Of a DNA stretch of 64,000 bases, positions 8,934 through 16,753 are shown in pieces (within the stretch, counting starts at the first letter, position 1; every line of letters begins with the position of its first letter). The stretch is taken from the NCBI GenBank assembly GCA_010671905.1, contig JAAHII010000002.1:372001-436000 (forward strand). The letters are read 5' to 3'. The position numbers were made by a program, and so were the translations under genes. This DNA is from Leptolyngbya sp. SIOISBB. GTDB taxonomy: Bacteria > Cyanobacteriota > Cyanobacteriia > Phormidesmidales > Phormidesmidaceae. The notes under the pieces were generated by a model. That model was not told the DNA's origin, did not search any database, and saw only the letters and a list, made by a program, of their open reading frames with translations.

Positions 8934-9124
8934 TGCCAGGCTCCGAATTCCACTCATCCGACCCATATTCCGACCGCCTTCGGGAGAGTATAGATCGCCT
9001 CATGCAACAGGTTGGCACCCTGGAAACGACAGAAGAAGGTGGCCCTGAAAGGAACAACATCGCTTCTGACGCGCTTGATATTGCGACTCTCTGCATCACC
9101 CTCGCCATCAAGATCCTGAGTTAA
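8933..9124 (+). CDS. Small hypothetical protein
   Basis: 63 aa, starting inside the TAATG overlap with the preceding gene. Acidic, helical, with a hydrophobic end (ALDIATLCITLAIKILS) too short and polar to call a membrane anchor. One of a string of tiny, closely spaced plus-strand genes typical of phages and plasmids. No function recognised. Confidence 0.5.
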   Translation: MPGSEFHSSDPYSDRLRESIDRLMQQVGTLETTEEGGPERNNIASDALDIATLCITLAIKILS

Positions 9125-9155
9125 TCCATCCCTGACCCCATTACCGCCTACTTCT

Positions 9156-9371
9156 ATGCATCCATCTGCTGATCCCACGCTTCGACAATATCAACGCTTC
9201 TGGATCATCACTGAATCTCTAGTCCCGCGCATCTATGGCAACTCAGGACTGGAGGAAGCGATCGCCGATTTTCAGAGCCTCCTGCGGCACGGCTACGCCC
9301 CCCATTTCCTAGGTGAGAAAGCCGACGATTCGTTGCATGACCTGAGTTTGTCTCAGCCTGCGATCTACTAG
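9156..9371 (+). CDS. Small hypothetical protein
   Basis: 71 aa from ATG 9156, 31 bp after the previous gene. RFWIITESLVPRIYGNSG and FQSLLRHGYAPHFLG suggest a compact globular helical fold. No Shine-Dalgarno motif is evident, and no family is recognised. Position in the run is the main support. Confidence 0.45.
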   Translation: MHPSADPTLRQYQRFWIITESLVPRIYGNSGLEEAIADFQSLLRHGYAPHFLGEKADDSLHDLSLSQPAIY

Positions 9372-9435
9372 CACCTCATGACCAGCTTCCAAGCCTTGCG
9401 AAGACTCAAACCCTTAACCAATTAGGAGTAAATCC

Positions 9436-9633
9436 ATGCGAACAGCCACTGCATCTACCCTCCCAACGACCGCCCGTGATCGCCGCCTCCGCACGATTGT
9501 CAAACGCCTGGTTATCGAGTTGGGCTACCTGGAGTACTGCCTCGCCGAGGGCCTGCAAGACCCCAATGTGCAGACCGCTGCCGCTGGTCTTGATACCGCG
9601 ATTGACTGCCTGAATGAGCACTTACAGGACTGA
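9436..9633 (+). CDS. Small hypothetical protein
   Basis: 65 aa; AGGAG sits seven bases before ATG 9436, a good ribosome site. The sequence is helical (LRTIVKRLVIELGYLEYCLAEGL) with no transmembrane segment. The gap to the next start is four bases, so it is probably in the same transcript. Function unknown. Confidence 0.5.
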   Translation: MRTATASTLPTTARDRRLRTIVKRLVIELGYLEYCLAEGLQDPNVQTAAAGLDTAIDCLNEHLQD

Positions 9634-9637
9634 GGAC

Positions 9638-9853
9638 ATGATGACCACCGCTAAGCCAAACCACAATCGATCGCTCACGCTTGAGGGGCTGAACGCCCTG
9701 TTTTCCAAGGTTGGCATCGTCATCGAGCGCAATGACCATCTCTCTATCTATGAGGCCAGCTATCGCCGCATGGACTACCAGGGCAAAACCTTGCTGGACA
9801 TCGGACAGCAACTCATCCGAGCGATCGCGGACGAATCTCCCCTGCGAGAGTAA
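9638..9853 (+). CDS. Small hypothetical protein
   Basis: 71 aa from ATG 9638, with GAGG just before it; the frame also opens at 9614 inside the previous gene. Residues LTLEGLNALFSKVGIVIERNDHLSIYEASYRRMDYQGKTLLDIG look like a small alpha/beta domain. No recognised family. Same cluster of short plus-strand genes. Confidence 0.5.
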   Translation: MMTTAKPNHNRSLTLEGLNALFSKVGIVIERNDHLSIYEASYRRMDYQGKTLLDIGQQLIRAIADESPLRE

Positions 9854-9874
9854 ATCACAGAAACTTCAATCACT

Positions 9875-10183
9875 ATGCGACTCCCCCTTCCCTGGCGGAT
9901 TAAACGAATCAGCTTCAAGCACTGGCTCTGGCGCAAGTGGATGGCCCTCAAGTATCGCGCCCTGGATGCCTGGGACGGCTGGAGTTGGTTCGTTCGCTAT
10001 CTATACGACGCTGCGCCTGCCCTAATTGCCGGACAGGGCATCGCCGCCGCTGTGCTCATCTCCGCTGGCCTGGTGCTGCTGAACTGGCTCGCGCCTGTGA
10101 TTCACGCCCTCGCCTGGGCTTACTGCCTCACCCTGCTGGCGCTGGCGGCTGTCAAAGCCGTTAATCATCGCCGCGATCGCTAG
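9875..10183 (+). CDS. Small membrane protein with two transmembrane helices
   Basis: 102 aa. A strongly basic N-terminus (WRIKRISFKHWLWRKWMALKYR) is followed by two hydrophobic helices at about residues 48-72 and 74-94, ending in HRRDR, which places both ends in the cytoplasm by the positive-inside rule. It could be a small structural or accessory subunit of the membrane apparatus suggested by the next genes. No family recognised. Confidence 0.55.
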   Translation: MRLPLPWRIKRISFKHWLWRKWMALKYRALDAWDGWSWFVRYLYDAAPALIAGQGIAAAVLISAGLVLLNWLAPVIHALAWAYCLTLLALAAVKAVNHRRDR

Positions 10184-10224
10184 AACGTTTGACCATCCAT
10201 CTGACCGAGAAGGAGCAAACCATC

Positions 10225-10833
10225 ATGCAACCCATCGACCAACGAATTCAACAGATCCTTGACCATATTGAAGCCTACCAAGCAGTTGCCCTGGAGGACT
10301 ACGGGGTTCCAGCATGGCAAGCCCTGCCTCCAGCTAGCGCCCCTCATTTAGCCTTCCGGCCTAACTGTGGGCAACTCACCCATACTCAAGACGAGACGGG
10401 CCATTTCTGGTACTGGGAAGGGGAAGGTGTCTACTGGAAGCCGCACTGGGAAGACCTGCAAGTTTCGGGGGTATGTGTCTCGGGCTCCCACGCTATAGAC
10501 GTGCCCAAAGTGCCAACGGATGAACTATGGGAAAAATTTGAGACGGCTATTGACACCCCGAGAGCCGTCGTCGCAGAACCCGCAGTCGAAGAACAACCAT
10601 CACAGCCTCCTGAAATGACTGCCACGACCGTCCAGCCTGCGGCAGTTGGCAATGGCTATTCATCACTTTTATTGTGGATTGGCCTTGCTCTTGCTGCCGG
10701 GATTTCTCTGGCTTTATGGCTACTATCTTCCCGCAACAAAAAGGCTTTTTTAGTGCCACATTCAGCTCAGAAAAAGGCTAGCAGTCATCAGCCAGCTACG
10801 CCTTCAGAAAATGAATATGACTTCACCCTATAG
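10225..10833 (+). CDS. Tail-anchored protein with a globular N-domain
   Basis: 202 aa from ATG 10225, which has AAGGAG eight bases upstream; TTG 10189 is an unlikely alternative. The N-terminal 90 residues contain several Trp and His residues (GHFWYWEGEGVYWKPHWEDLQVSG). They are followed by a Pro/Glu/Thr-rich linker, one transmembrane helix near residues 145-166 (LLLWIGLALAAGISLALWLL), and a basic Lys/Ser tail. The layout resembles surface or coat-type proteins of small replicons, but no homologous family is recognised. Confidence 0.55.
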   Translation: MQPIDQRIQQILDHIEAYQAVALEDYGVPAWQALPPASAPHLAFRPNCGQLTHTQDETGHFWYWEGEGVYWKPHWEDLQVSGVCVSGSHAIDVPKVPTDELWEKFETAIDTPRAVVAEPAVEEQPSQPPEMTATTVQPAAVGNGYSSLLLWIGLALAAGISLALWLLSSRNKKAFLVPHSAQKKASSHQPATPSENEYDFTL

Positions 10834-10835
10834 CG

Positions 10836-10923
10836 CTGTGACTGACTGTGACGGGTCACAGTGACCCGTCACAGTTACGCTGTGACTGCCCTGTGACCAC
10901 GTAGACAGAGCCTTTTATCCACC
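10836..10923. repeat. Cluster of six CTGTGAC motifs with a 31-bp palindrome
   Basis: CTGTGAC occurs directly at 10836, 10846, 10880 and 10891 and inverted at 10855 and 10868. The middle four bases groups form a perfect palindrome, 15-bp arms about a single A, at 10845-10875. A near match to a DnaA box (TTATCCACC) follows at 10915-10923. It lies between two genes in the same direction and lacks a T-run, so it looks like an operator, partition site or origin element rather than a terminator. Confidence 0.55.
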
Positions 10924-10936
10924 CCTGGAGAAACTT

Positions 10937-11440
10937 GTGAAACTTGACTTCGATGGATTCGATACGACACCCCAAACTAGCCCTAAAGCGCTGATTTCAG
11001 ACGACGTAATCGGTGCCATCAAGATCGGCTTTTTTGGCATCGTTATAGTGGGTATTTTTGGCGTCGGCATTTTCCAAGCCTTTAGCCCCCAGGCAAGACA
11101 AATTCGTTCCGAGATTCGTAGACAAGATCAACAGCAAGTTCGCGATCTGACGTTGCAACAACAGCAGCAGCGCCATAGCCAGCAAGAGCGAAAAATTGCC
11201 GAAGAACGGTATCAAGACGGCTGCCATTTGGTGTATGCCCGCGACGAAGAAGACAACGTCGTTTCTCTGCATGAAGGCATGAAAGTGGTGGATTCATCGA
11301 CCAATCAACCCCTGGCCGAGGGCGTCACTGTTTGCGATCCCAACGGTGCCACAGCGGTGCTAGAGACCGGGGGGATAGTGGGCGTCATCGCCGTCACTCC
11401 GAACAGTGACCTGGTCCGGCAAACAACAGGGATGAAATGA
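10937..11440 (+). CDS. Single-pass membrane protein with coiled coil
   Basis: 167 aa from GTG 10937 (GGAG eight bases upstream). One transmembrane helix at about residues 24-48 (AIKIGFFGIVIVGIFGVGIF) precedes a Gln/Arg-rich coiled coil (DQQQVRDLTLQQQQQRHSQQ) and a small beta-rich C-terminal domain. Its end overlaps the next start by four bases (ATGA), so the two proteins are probably made in concert. No family recognised. Confidence 0.55.
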   Translation: MKLDFDGFDTTPQTSPKALISDDVIGAIKIGFFGIVIVGIFGVGIFQAFSPQARQIRSEIRRQDQQQVRDLTLQQQQQRHSQQERKIAEERYQDGCHLVYARDEEDNVVSLHEGMKVVDSSTNQPLAEGVTVCDPNGATAVLETGGIVGVIAVTPNSDLVRQTTGMK

Positions 11441-12327
11441 ACGACGAATATCTGCAATCGCTACGGATAGAAGGCAGGCACCAGGAGGCTGACGACCTCG
11501 AACGCTACCAAGCTGCCCAACAAGAGACCCTTCGACGCTTCGCCTCAAAAACCCGCTCGGACGGCTATGACGTGACTTACCGGGCCGATGGCGGCGTCGA
11601 ATTCAAACTTCCTAATTCCAAAAAGGGGACGAAGACAGTGACCCAAAAAACTCACGGAGAACAACAAACTCTCTACAACCCAGGCAGCGGCGGCACTTAC
11701 CAGTTCCTATTCTGGTTTTTGCGGTTAATGCTCCTACTGGTATTGATTGGGGTGATTTTTCGCAATATTGAACCCTATGCCCAATGGACACAAAGCTGGT
11801 TTGGCTCCAACTTACAGGGCTGGTGGACGGCGATACCGGGAGCCACCTGGATTGCTGATAAGATTTTTCGCTTTCTCGGGATTGTGCTTTGGGCGCTCTT
11901 CCAAACCTTAGAGACGATTCCGCTACTCCTATTGGGGACTCGTTTCGGGTTGGGGGTGCTAATTGCCAGCTATCAGCAGCAAGAAGCCCAAAAACGCAAG
12001 ATTGAAACCTATCCCACAGATGACGCGGTGTTGGTTTTCCTCAAGAAAAAGTACAACGCATTGGGACTACGTGCCCTCGATTTCTTTCGCATGGCCTCGC
12101 CGTTTGCCTACTGCGTGGATTTGATTGTGTGTTGGCAAATTTTCCCACCGCTCAAAGATGGCTACACCTGGAGTCAGGTTGTTTTGGGATGGAATTTTGG
12201 CGGCATCTCCTGGGGGAATGTGGTTTCTCTGATCGTGACGTTGCTTGCCTTTGAGATGGTGGTGCTCGTTTGGCTGCGCACCAGTGAAATGCTGTTTTTG
12301 TTTCGGCGAGGGATCAAGAATGTCTGA
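11437..12327 (+). CDS. Polytopic membrane protein
   Basis: 296 aa beginning in an ATGA overlap. After a soluble helical N-terminus (about 80 residues), hydrophobic helices appear near residues 88-110, 148-180 (probably two), 218-240 and 258-285, giving four to five transmembrane spans. The gene ends inside the next one (8-bp overlap with the ATPase gene), so it is translationally coupled to it. That pairing of a multi-span protein with a membrane-anchored P-loop ATPase suggests a transport or assembly complex; no family recognised. Confidence 0.6.
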   Translation: MNDEYLQSLRIEGRHQEADDLERYQAAQQETLRRFASKTRSDGYDVTYRADGGVEFKLPNSKKGTKTVTQKTHGEQQTLYNPGSGGTYQFLFWFLRLMLLLVLIGVIFRNIEPYAQWTQSWFGSNLQGWWTAIPGATWIADKIFRFLGIVLWALFQTLETIPLLLLGTRFGLGVLIASYQQQEAQKRKIETYPTDDAVLVFLKKKYNALGLRALDFFRMASPFAYCVDLIVCWQIFPPLKDGYTWSQVVLGWNFGGISWGNVVSLIVTLLAFEMVVLVWLRTSEMLFLFRRGIKNV

Positions 12328-13825
12328 AGGCACCAGCTTAGAACTGAGAGAAGCCGCTATTGAAGCGGTTCGCAATCAAGCGCATTTAGCGTTATCGGAT
12401 CAGTATCTTGATACCACCAAGACCTTGCCCCTGTGGTTGGGCGCTGGACTCGGGGCGCTGGTGTTCATGGGTAATTTGGGCACGATTGGAGTCGGGGTCT
12501 TGTTTGTTGGCGAACGGCTGTTCGCTTATCGCACCTATGCCCGTAAACGCGCTCAACTCGCCGCCACTTCCAGCGCCAAGACGATCATCGAGCCCTTGAG
12601 ACGCACGCCGTCAGAATACGCCTACGCCAAATCAATTTTGCAAGCCGAAGGCGATTTAGGAAAAGTGATTACTGGCGGTGGCGAACATGGGAATGGAACA
12701 CCGCCGACCATCGACGTAGCTGGCATGGCGGTCGCTGAACCGAGCCCGAATTCCAGCTTGCAGCGAGAGGTGCCCATCTCATGGGTGCCAAAAGCGCTGG
12801 GGCAGGGTGAGCATTTAGCGCTCATCGGACTCTCGGGGGCCTCTAAGACCACCACCTTACTCAAAGCCTGCGATGGCATCACAGCTCCCATCCTCTACCT
12901 CACCACCAAAGATGCCGATCAGACCCCGCCTGATTGGGAAGCGTACAAGCTGACCAAAACAGCCGGAGCTTATTATCTGGGACAGCTCGCCTTTGTGTGC
13001 GATCGCCTAGAGGAATTGCTCACCGGGAGCGTTCAACATCACCTCATCGTCGATGAGGCATTACAGCAAATTGATCAAGCCAAGGACTCGGAGCGCTTAC
13101 CAGAAGGCAAGCCCTACAAGGGCACTGCGAACCGCTTTGAGTCCGTAGTCAAGTGCTACATTCGCTCGGGTCGCGGCGACGGACAGCTCATTGCGGCGGT
13201 GAGTCAATCGCCCAACGGCACCGATTTATTTGGCTCAGCCAAAACCATGCAGGGCCTCAAGCTAATCCTCTGTGCTGGTGAGTATTCATCCAACAAGTTT
13301 CAGTTTTTTCCGGCCTGGGCAAAGCAGCTATTTGGCCACTTAATCACGCCTGACATCACAGCCCAACTGCAAACCATCAACTCAGGCTTCTGGCACCTCA
13401 CTAATACCGGCGACGGGTTGGCGCTCAATCAGACGCGACAATCTAATGTCGCGACGGTGCCCTGCCAGGAATGCCCCATTGTGGCAGGAGACGGCGGGGA
13501 GATGCCGGAGAAACCAGTCGGGCCGTCACCGATGCGAGTGAAGGCGGAGCAGTTCATCGCTGAGCATGAGCTACCCAGCAAGGCGGCTTGGGAGCAGGGG
13601 CAAACGCGGGGCGCGATCGCCTACGCCTACTGCGCCCTGCTGCAAGATGCCCTGGCCAGTGAGGTGCCATTAGCCGGATTTAGCGGCAATTCCAGATTTG
13701 TCAAGCGGTTGTATACGGCTCAGGTCATTCAATCCCGCAGCCGCGACGAATGGTGGCCGCACCTTCAGGAATTAATCGATAAGGGCTATCTCAAAGCAGA
13801 CAGCAACAAACTTTGGCTCGATTAG
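12320..13825 (+). CDS. Membrane-anchored P-loop ATPase of unknown family
   Basis: 501 aa from ATG 12320, overlapping the previous gene by 8 bp; the frame opens earlier but that leader is the shadow of its neighbour. A transmembrane helix pair lies near residues 36-68. The P-loop domain follows with Walker A GLSGASKTT (170-178), Walker B HLIVDEALQQ (241-250) and an IAAVSQSPN sensor-like strand. A C-terminal region (about 395-501) looks like a helical, winged-helix-like domain. Membrane anchor followed by a RecA-like ATPase is also seen in DNA pumps and phage extrusion or packaging motors, but the motifs do not match FtsK, VirD4 or Zot closely enough to name it. Confidence 0.6.
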   Translation: MSEGTSLELREAAIEAVRNQAHLALSDQYLDTTKTLPLWLGAGLGALVFMGNLGTIGVGVLFVGERLFAYRTYARKRAQLAATSSAKTIIEPLRRTPSEYAYAKSILQAEGDLGKVITGGGEHGNGTPPTIDVAGMAVAEPSPNSSLQREVPISWVPKALGQGEHLALIGLSGASKTTTLLKACDGITAPILYLTTKDADQTPPDWEAYKLTKTAGAYYLGQLAFVCDRLEELLTGSVQHHLIVDEALQQIDQAKDSERLPEGKPYKGTANRFESVVKCYIRSGRGDGQLIAAVSQSPNGTDLFGSAKTMQGLKLILCAGEYSSNKFQFFPAWAKQLFGHLITPDITAQLQTINSGFWHLTNTGDGLALNQTRQSNVATVPCQECPIVAGDGGEMPEKPVGPSPMRVKAEQFIAEHELPSKAAWEQGQTRGAIAYAYCALLQDALASEVPLAGFSGNSRFVKRLYTAQVIQSRSRDEWWPHLQELIDKGYLKADSNKLWLD

Positions 13826-13978
13826 CCGTTCGTTAAAGTCTAGGCCCCCTTTCAGGCTTTCGGAGCACGGATGGAAAACGCCACCAGCGCAGTGGTGCTG
13901 GTGCTGGGTGCTGCTGGCCTTGTTTCTCGGTGATGACGGCCGACAGAGCAGAGCCCGAAATCAGTAGAGGAATTGCTT

Positions 13979-14419
13979 GTGGATATCAACAACTTGCCAG
14001 TTAACGATCTCACAGTCCAGGCCCTAGCCGCACAGTTCGCACACGTCCAGCAAGGGCTATCCGTGCTGACGGCGGCTGATGCCTGGGGCGCAACCGCCGC
14101 TTGGAGCAGAACCTACAACAATCGTGGCCTCGTCGTACATCATCCATGCTGGTTTCTCCAGGCAGTTTTGGCCGGAGAACACCTAAGCAACCAGCGAGAC
14201 ATCGAGCGATTGAATGCCATCATGCGGGCGATCGACGTAGCGGCGGACGACGATTCGAGCAGTCCCTTCAGTGAGATTTTGCAGCGCGAGCTGAAGGTTA
14301 CCCAAATCGTAGACGTGACCTTCACGCAATGGTCTTACGCTGCTGACCGACTGGGGCAGGATCGGGCGTGGCGTGACTCCATGTACGAGACCCACAGCGA
14401 TCTCGCCCAGCTCACTTAA
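13979..14419 (+). CDS. Hypothetical protein
   Basis: 146 aa from GTG 13979, chosen because GAGGAA lies about ten bases upstream; TTG 13973 is possible. Soluble and helical, with several Trp residues, and no motif recognised. It lies 150 bp after the ATPase gene; that gap holds a GC-rich stretch and a tiny hydrophobic open frame (13871-13933) that I do not call. Confidence 0.5.
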   Translation: MDINNLPVNDLTVQALAAQFAHVQQGLSVLTAADAWGATAAWSRTYNNRGLVVHHPCWFLQAVLAGEHLSNQRDIERLNAIMRAIDVAADDDSSSPFSEILQRELKVTQIVDVTFTQWSYAADRLGQDRAWRDSMYETHSDLAQLT

Positions 14420-14484
14420 TCAGCTTCAAACCCTGGCCTTTGCCGATAAGCGCAAAGATCTCGAATTCGCACTGGAGACCAGTC

Positions 14485-15825
14485 ATGAAAACCGGATGCA
14501 TTCAACACCCCCAGAACGCCCGCCTCCTGATCGTCCATCAATGGCAGGTGGACAGCCTCAACGGGGATGTCATAGCTGCCAAGCTGATGTCTTTTTTCGA
14601 GTATTGGCATTCTCATAAGCTCGATGAGTTGCTCAAGTCAGACAAGCCAGATCGGAATAACCTTATCCAGCATCACACCGAACCAGAGCTAGAGGCTGCA
14701 CTCTTTGTCGGAGCAGGGAGAAAAGCGATTGGCAGAGCCATCAAGACGTTGCTGAAAGCTGGCGTTATTGAGCTGAGGCAAAACCCTCGCATTCCCCAAG
14801 ACCGAACCCGACATTTTTTATTCATTCCGGAGCAAGCTCAAGCGTTAGCTGATCGGTGGAACGAAGTGTATCAGCAACACTTTGCCGAGCATAAAGGGAA
14901 AGCCCCCATCTGCATTCCTGGCAACCTCTCGAACTGTGCAATCGGCCAAGACGACGATTGCAAAACGCCAAACGGCAGATTACCTCAAACTTCTTCAGAG
15001 CCTACAATCGTCATTTTGACTGATTGCAAAATGCCAAATGGCTACCTGCAATCAGTCAAAATGACGATTGCAAAATGCCAAATGGCTTCTTGCAAAACGC
15101 CAAATGGCGTCGATCCTAAGATTACTTCAGAGATTACTCCAGAAACTACAGATCCCCCCTTCCCCCCCAACGGGGGGATACTCTCTCAACCTGATTCCAA
15201 AATTGCTCCAATCGGGCAAGCCGGACAGCTAGAAGACTGCTGGCCAACGCCGGATTCCCCGAAACCGTTTCACAGCAATCCGACTGGAGAACCTAAAGGT
15301 TCGGGAGAGGGCAAAAGTTCCGGGCGCGGCGTGTCTCAGCGCAAGCAACGCAAGCCCAAGGGCAAGACTAAGCAGACAGCAGACGCCTACGAGCGGCGGC
15401 TGGAACTGGACCCGGAATTCGAGTCGCGGTGCGATCGCCTGCGAGAGCGCTGGGCACCGTTCATCGTGCAACTGCGGGGGCACTACTGCGACCCGCAAGC
15501 ATTCAGACGCGGTTATGCGTGGCTGATTAGCGAGTGGGCTGGGGAACACCAGATGTCTCCCACCGAGGTGGAGGAAGGGCTGATTTACTACGTCGAGAGC
15601 AAGTTAGCCCAGGTGCAGGCAGGGCAGCAACCGACATCTCCGCCCGATGGGATTCGGTTCTTCACGGGCAAGGCCGAGGACTCCGACCATCCGACGCCCT
15701 ATTGCTGGCTGGCGCTGCAACGGAAGCAAGATCGCGCCGGGGTAAGCGAGATACCTGTTCGCCGTAAGAAGTATGGCATCGACAGGCAGGCATTTGTGGA
15801 ACGGATGCGACGAAAACAAGCATAG
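14485..15825 (+). CDS. Winged-helix replication initiator / replisome organizer-like protein with internal iterons
   Basis: 446 aa from ATG 14485 (GGAG before it). Residues about 57-112 read as a winged helix (AGRKAIGRAIKTLLKAGVIEL then a beta wing ending RHFLFIPE), as in phage and plasmid replication proteins of the DnaD/replisome-organizer kind. Residues 158-208 contain four repeats of CK(T/M)PNG, because four 19-bp iterons are embedded in the gene. A basic Lys/Arg/Gly linker (about 285-310) leads to a helical C-terminal domain (FESRCDRLRERWAPFIVQLRGHYCD). An origin lying within the initiator gene, followed by a loader gene, matches the organisation of lambda O-P and Gram-positive phage replication modules. 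Biochemical role is inferred. Confidence 0.6.
   Translation: MKTGCIQHPQNARLLIVHQWQVDSLNGDVIAAKLMSFFEYWHSHKLDELLKSDKPDRNNLIQHHTEPELEAALFVGAGRKAIGRAIKTLLKAGVIELRQNPRIPQDRTRHFLFIPEQAQALADRWNEVYQQHFAEHKGKAPICIPGNLSNCAIGQDDDCKTPNGRLPQTSSEPTIVILTDCKMPNGYLQSVKMTIAKCQMASCKTPNGVDPKITSEITPETTDPPFPPNGGILSQPDSKIAPIGQAGQLEDCWPTPDSPKPFHSNPTGEPKGSGEGKSSGRGVSQRKQRKPKGKTKQTADAYERRLELDPEFESRCDRLRERWAPFIVQLRGHYCDPQAFRRGYAWLISEWAGEHQMSPTEVEEGLIYYVESKLAQVQAGQQPTSPPDGIRFFTGKAEDSDHPTPYCWLALQRKQDRAGVSEIPVRRKKYGIDRQAFVERMRRKQA
14958..15108 (+). repeat. Four iterons TTGCAAAAYGCCAAAYGGC and a 24-bp inverted repeat: candidate origin
   Basis: 19-bp copies start at 14958, 15024, 15068 and 15090; they differ only at two C/T positions. 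Overlapping copies two and three is a perfect inverted repeat with arms 15005-15028 and 15047-15070 and an 18-nt centre. AGATTAC recurs on both sides (14977, 15118, 15132), in moderately AT-rich sequence that might unwind. All of it is inside the replication-protein gene. Confidence 0.65.
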
Positions 15826-15838
15826 CAGGAGGCGCAAA

Positions 15839-16309
15839 ATGCTTGATTTAGAATTCTTCGGAAAATGGATTGATTTGCTGGGCGAGCACTACGGGCGGGT
15901 CATTAGCGATGATCTCGCTGAGTGCTACTACGGCGAATTCGAGCATCTGAGTGATGCTCAGTTTGAGCGTGGAGTGCGGCTATGTATGCGGCGTGAGCCT
16001 TGGTTTCCGCCCCTTGATCGCATCATCGAACTGGCAAGGGCCACGGGTGAGCGTCGGGCGGAGTTGGAAGAATTTCAGCCCGATACTACGGTCTACGACC
16101 CCCATACGCCTGAAGCACTGACTGCACGAGCGAAGATTCGCCAAAAATTAGCGGCTTGTAGAGCCGTGCGATCGCCTACTCCTGCATCGGGCATGACGGC
16201 GTTGGGGGATGCTGTTTCTGGTGTATCGCTGGTCGAGCAGCGCCATCCGGCAGCGCGATTCTCGTCCCGAGAGGCTTCGCCAACGCCAGAGGCAAGGATG
16301 ACGGCGTGA
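15839..16309 (+). CDS. Helicase-loader-like small replication protein (G39P-like layout)
   Basis: 156 aa from ATG 15839, preceded by a full AGGAGG. The first 65 residues (FFGKWIDLLGEHYGRVISDD then FERGVRLCMRREPWFPPLDRIIELA) have the pattern of short helical proteins that end in WFPP..-I-EL, as seen in phage helicase loader/inhibitor proteins such as G39P. I infer this from layout only. It follows the iteron-bearing initiator by 13 bp. The C-terminal third is disordered, rich in Ala, Pro and Ser, and partly encoded by a repeat-like segment near 16260-16300. Confidence 0.45.
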   Translation: MLDLEFFGKWIDLLGEHYGRVISDDLAECYYGEFEHLSDAQFERGVRLCMRREPWFPPLDRIIELARATGERRAELEEFQPDTTVYDPHTPEALTARAKIRQKLAACRAVRSPTPASGMTALGDAVSGVSLVEQRHPAARFSSREASPTPEARMTA

Positions 16310-16440
16310 AACCAGATCAAGTCGTGCAGCCAGACTTGTTTGCTCCCGAAACCCCTGTTGTGAAGTTCACGACCACTCCCAAGCCACAGGCCGAAGTTCG
16401 ACCGCGCAAGGCAAAGAAAAAGAAGTGGACAAGCGCCTGA
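16306..16440 (+). CDS. Short peptide with a sliding-clamp-like QPDLF motif
   Basis: 44 codons from GTG 16306, overlapping the previous stop by four bases. Near the N-terminus is QPDLF, close to the bacterial beta-clamp-binding consensus (QxxLF). The C-terminus is strongly basic (RPRKAKKKKW). A clamp-binding peptide next to a replication initiator and loader would be coherent, but the match is short and could be chance. Confidence 0.4.
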   Translation: MKPDQVVQPDLFAPETPVVKFTTTPKPQAEVRPRKAKKKKWTSA

Positions 16441-16688
16441 AGGATTTGTTGCATCACTTTGAAGGCGCGAAAGGTCGCTGGCATCGGTGGCAGAGATTGG
16501 GCGCGAGCGATGAGGTACTGAAGGAAGCGATCGCTGCCGAAATTGGCGTTTCGTTCGGCTCTACAGTACCCGGAGCAATTGATATTTGCGGCAAAGGCGA
16601 TAAGTCCCCCCGCGTCTGGATTGGTCGATGCAGCCAGCGAGGTAAGTCCACGCTGTCCGGCAGAAGATCAGGAGTTAGCGCTGATTGA
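16425..16688 (+). CDS. Small basic hypothetical protein
   Basis: 87 aa from GTG 16425, overlapping the previous gene by 16 bp. The N-terminus DKRLKDLLHHFEGAKGRWHRWQRLGASDEVLKEAIAAEIG looks like a real helical domain. The last 30 residues are Arg/Gly/Ser-rich and less convincing, possibly the result of a late frame change. No family recognised; last gene of the accessory run. Confidence 0.4.
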   Translation: MDKRLKDLLHHFEGAKGRWHRWQRLGASDEVLKEAIAAEIGVSFGSTVPGAIDICGKGDKSPRVWIGRCSQRGKSTLSGRRSGVSAD

Positions 16689-16753
16689 CATCGAGCCAAT
16701 GTCATCAATCATCCCCTTAAAATTAGAAGATATGTTCCTCTGGGTATTTGCCC

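Noticed and set aside
10845-10875. Protelomerase target (hairpin telomere) site
   Set aside because: The palindrome has a single-base centre, whereas telomere resolution sites are centred between bases, and it lies 19 kb from the recombinase gene. I could not exclude it but do not call it.
12245-12319. N-terminal extension of the membrane ATPase
   Set aside because: The extra 25 codons overlap the previous gene and read as Cys/Trp-rich shadow; the ATG at 12320 fits the overlap style of the operon.
13871-13933. 20-codon hydrophobic peptide
   Set aside because: Very short, without a ribosome site, in a GC-rich spacer.
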